Positions 23,492 through 25,093 of a DNA stretch of 25,093 nucleotides are shown in pieces; within the stretch, counting starts at the first letter, position 1, and each line of letters opens with the position of its first letter. This DNA comes from JBGSKV01 sp041740975. GTDB lineage: Bacteria; Bdellovibrionota_B; Oligoflexia; Oligoflexales; JALZUQ01. Below the pieces are notes generated by a model. The model did not search any database. It had not been told where the DNA came from and was given only the letters and a program-made list of their open reading frames with translations. The stretch lies in contig JBGSKV010000116.1 of the NCBI GenBank assembly GCA_041740975.1, forward strand, positions 1 through 25,093. The letters run 5' to 3'. The position numbers and the translations under genes were made by a program.

Positions 23492-24967
23492 ATGTGTTCT
23501 AACCATAAAAAAGGCATAAAGAGAAGAGAGTTGATCGAACTCCTCGGACTAGGAACTGTCTCGCTCTATCTAGACCCCGTGGCCCTCGCACAGAGTGCAC
23601 CTCCTGTCTCACGGAACAAATTTATGATTTATATCCATGCCGGATCCTGGGATGGACTTGCGTCTGGACTCATTCAACCTCATATGACGAACTCGGCAAG
23701 CGTCACATCAGCGGCAAAATGGTCAAAAGGCCTATTCGTGGCTCGTCAAGATGGCGGAAGTTTAAATCCCAATGTCAATGTTACTCACAATTCCGGTGAT
23801 TTGTTCTTTAATAATTACACCAAAACACTTTTGCCCATCGCCAATCAAATGTGCTTCACCGTCGGGAATCCTCTTGCCTTAGGACACCCTACTGCAGCAG
23901 CTTTCCAAACGACAGGTGCAGATGAGCAAATTGGTCAGGCGTCTTGGATTTCTGGATTTGCCCATATGATGTCAGACGGCAATCAGCCTTCGATCATGGT
24001 CGGTAATCCATTTCATCGCGCTCTCCAAATGTCGGCTACCACTCCCAATGTCGCTATCGTCGAAGCAGCAAGTGTCGCGGGTTTTCGCGATGCTTTTCAA
24101 GATCAGCTTTCGGTTCCGCGAACAGACTATGCCAAGAGCTTTTGGGATGTTTCAAAACAGATTATTGATGACAGTACCTACAATTTTGCTTTCAGTAAAA
24201 GCTTCAGTCAAAACTACAAACTTTTCCTGAATAATTTGGTGGAAGGTGCGAACAACACCGGAGCCATCCATCAAAGCATTGGCGCTATGCTCAATCGCAC
24301 CGAGATTAACCGAGTTATCGACACGGAAATTACCGCTGCCAATGACGGAGAAGGTGTTAAACAATTTCACTTCGGCGGCCTTACCGACGCCCTACAGTTG
24401 GCAGGCGTTCTTGCCAAGTCGGGTCTCGCCAAAGCAATGTCTATCGGGTTGCATGGTGATGATTGGCATTTTGGCTACCAAGAGAAAAATATGGGTTCAA
24501 CGATTGGCACGGCTCGTCGTGGCGCCGATATGTTTGTCCAGTTGCGATTGTTTTGGCAATGGATACAGAGCCAGAATCTGCAAGATGACGTCATGGTCGT
24601 GATCAGCCACGACTTTACGCGCACGCCTTACAATACCTCTCTTGCCACAGCTCCGCAGTCGGTTATGTTTAACAATCAACCCATAAGTATGACTGTGCCT
24701 GGAACGGATCATCACGCGGCCATGAGTATGATTTTTATCAATGGAAAAGTTCCGCCTGCCAGCAAAATCGGGGGTATTGGCGACAATTACACCGCTTTAC
24801 CCACTGCCGATCTCAAAGGCCTTCCTGTTGCTGGTAAGGCCTATACGTCTAGCCAGCTCGTCGGAACAATGTTGCTGCGATGTTTTGGCGAAATTTTTAA
24901 GGAAGAGCGAGAAATGCGGCGCATCTGGCCACGAATGGGAACATTAATCGATTACGCACTCAAATAG
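23492..24967 (+). CDS. DUF1501-like secreted protein with Tat-type signal
   Basis: 491 aa. The N-terminus has twin Arg followed by a hydrophobic stretch (KRRELIELLGLGTVSLYLD) and an ALAQ-type cleavage site, as in Tat-exported DUF1501 proteins. Family-like segments in order: MIYIHAGSWDGLASG, GADEQIGQASWISGFAHMM, SIGLHGDDWHFGYQ, DDVMVVISHDFTRTPYN (equivalent to the usual 'EFGRTP' motif), and GTDHHAAMSMIFINGKV. DUF1501 belongs to the alkaline-phosphatase/sulfatase-like fold; no enzyme activity is established. Its partners in planctomycetes are DUF1549/DUF1553 genes, matching the first gene here. Tat export suggests folding with a cofactor or metal before transport. A strong terminator follows within 100 bp. 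Confidence 0.8.
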   Translation: MCSNHKKGIKRRELIELLGLGTVSLYLDPVALAQSAPPVSRNKFMIYIHAGSWDGLASGLIQPHMTNSASVTSAAKWSKGLFVARQDGGSLNPNVNVTHNSGDLFFNNYTKTLLPIANQMCFTVGNPLALGHPTAAAFQTTGADEQIGQASWISGFAHMMSDGNQPSIMVGNPFHRALQMSATTPNVAIVEAASVAGFRDAFQDQLSVPRTDYAKSFWDVSKQIIDDSTYNFAFSKSFSQNYKLFLNNLVEGANNTGAIHQSIGAMLNRTEINRVIDTEITAANDGEGVKQFHFGGLTDALQLAGVLAKSGLAKAMSIGLHGDDWHFGYQEKNMGSTIGTARRGADMFVQLRLFWQWIQSQNLQDDVMVVISHDFTRTPYNTSLATAPQSVMFNNQPISMTVPGTDHHAAMSMIFINGKVPPASKIGGIGDNYTALPTADLKGLPVAGKAYTSSQLVGTMLLRCFGEIFKEEREMRRIWPRMGTLIDYALK

Positions 24968-24972
24968 TCGAG

Positions 24973-25022
24973 TTTCAGGTACACATAACTAAATTAGTTT
25001 CGGGGACACATAACTAAATTGT
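24973..25022. repeat. Two tandem 25-bp units containing ACACATAACTAAATT
   Basis: 24973-24997 and 24998-25022 align with a 25-bp period: TTTCAGGTACACATAACTAA versus TTTCGGGGACACATAACTAA, both continuing ATT. A third copy lies inverted at the window's end as the right arm of the palindrome. Units of this kind may be dispersed palindromic elements or ends of a mobile element; no transposase is present here. Confidence 0.75.
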
Positions 25023-25093
25023 ATAAATAAAAATCCCGAAGTCTAATGACTTCGGGATTTTTATTTATACAATTTAGTTATGTGTCCCCGAAA
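24998..25093. repeat. Perfect 96-bp palindrome (46-bp arms, 4-bp loop) at the window end
   Basis: The arm 24998-25043 is the exact reverse complement of 25048-25093, with TAAT between. There are no mismatches, and the right arm ends on the last base given, so the symmetry may continue beyond. It contains the terminator hairpin at its centre and one copy of the 25-bp unit in each arm. Confidence 0.95.
25033..25063 (+). terminator. Strong intrinsic terminator after the exported cassette, bidirectional
   Basis: ATCCCGAAGTC (25033-25043), loop TAAT, GACTTCGGGAT (25048-25058), then TTTTTA give an 11-bp perfect stem with a T-run. The mirror A-run before the stem makes it usable from both sides. 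It forms the centre of the long palindrome. Confidence 0.85.

Noticed and set aside
24973..25022. CRISPR-like direct repeats
   Set aside because: There are only two contiguous units with no spacer between them and no cas gene; the third copy is inverted.

Overview
The window looks like chromosome of a Gram-negative, aerobic bacterium, most likely a member of the Bdellovibrionota (Bdellovibrio-like) or another former deltaproteobacterium. This is inferred from gene content: a complete alternative complex III operon, a receiver-domain protein with a C-terminal helical tail, a Pro/Gln-rich TPR-like protein, many lipoprotein or Tat-type export signals, and an exported DUF1549/DUF1585-like plus DUF1501-like gene set. 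No search was run, so the assignment is tentative. The region is gene-dense; no stretch over about 190 bp lacks an annotated gene or RNA.

Layout. 1-476 (+) is the C-terminal end of a polytopic membrane protein, probably a GT39/83-like glycosyltransferase. An inverted repeat separates it from a leftward group: the Pro-rich protein (3820-5706), a pseudo-receiver response regulator (2862-3701), nadC and cysS. A tRNA-Gly(GCC) gene at 5893-5968 reads rightward and is framed by a perfect 10-bp inverted repeat. Next to it are the remains of a short-chain dehydrogenase (6002-6265, minus), then a leftward group of a small membrane protein, hflX and pgi (hflX and pgi overlap by ATGA). 9315-16924 (minus) is the six-gene operon actA-B-C-D-E-F for alternative complex III, a quinol:cytochrome c oxidoreductase. 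No terminal oxidase genes follow it. Rightward from 17083 lie uvrB and uvrC (nucleotide excision repair), a probable terminator, and three coupled genes for exported proteins: a DUF1549/DUF1585-like CXXCH protein, a lipoprotein and a Tat-type DUF1501-like protein.

The window ends in a perfect 46-bp-arm palindrome. It contains a strong intrinsic terminator and copies of a 25-bp motif, and its last base is the last base of the window. This is either a repeat element or an assembly fold-back.

I see no CRISPR array, transposase, integrase, phage gene or clear defence system. The least explained items are the exported three-gene cassette, the pseudo-receiver with Asn at the phosphoacceptor position, the terminal palindrome, the decayed SDR gene beside the tRNA, and the inverted repeat framing the tRNA.
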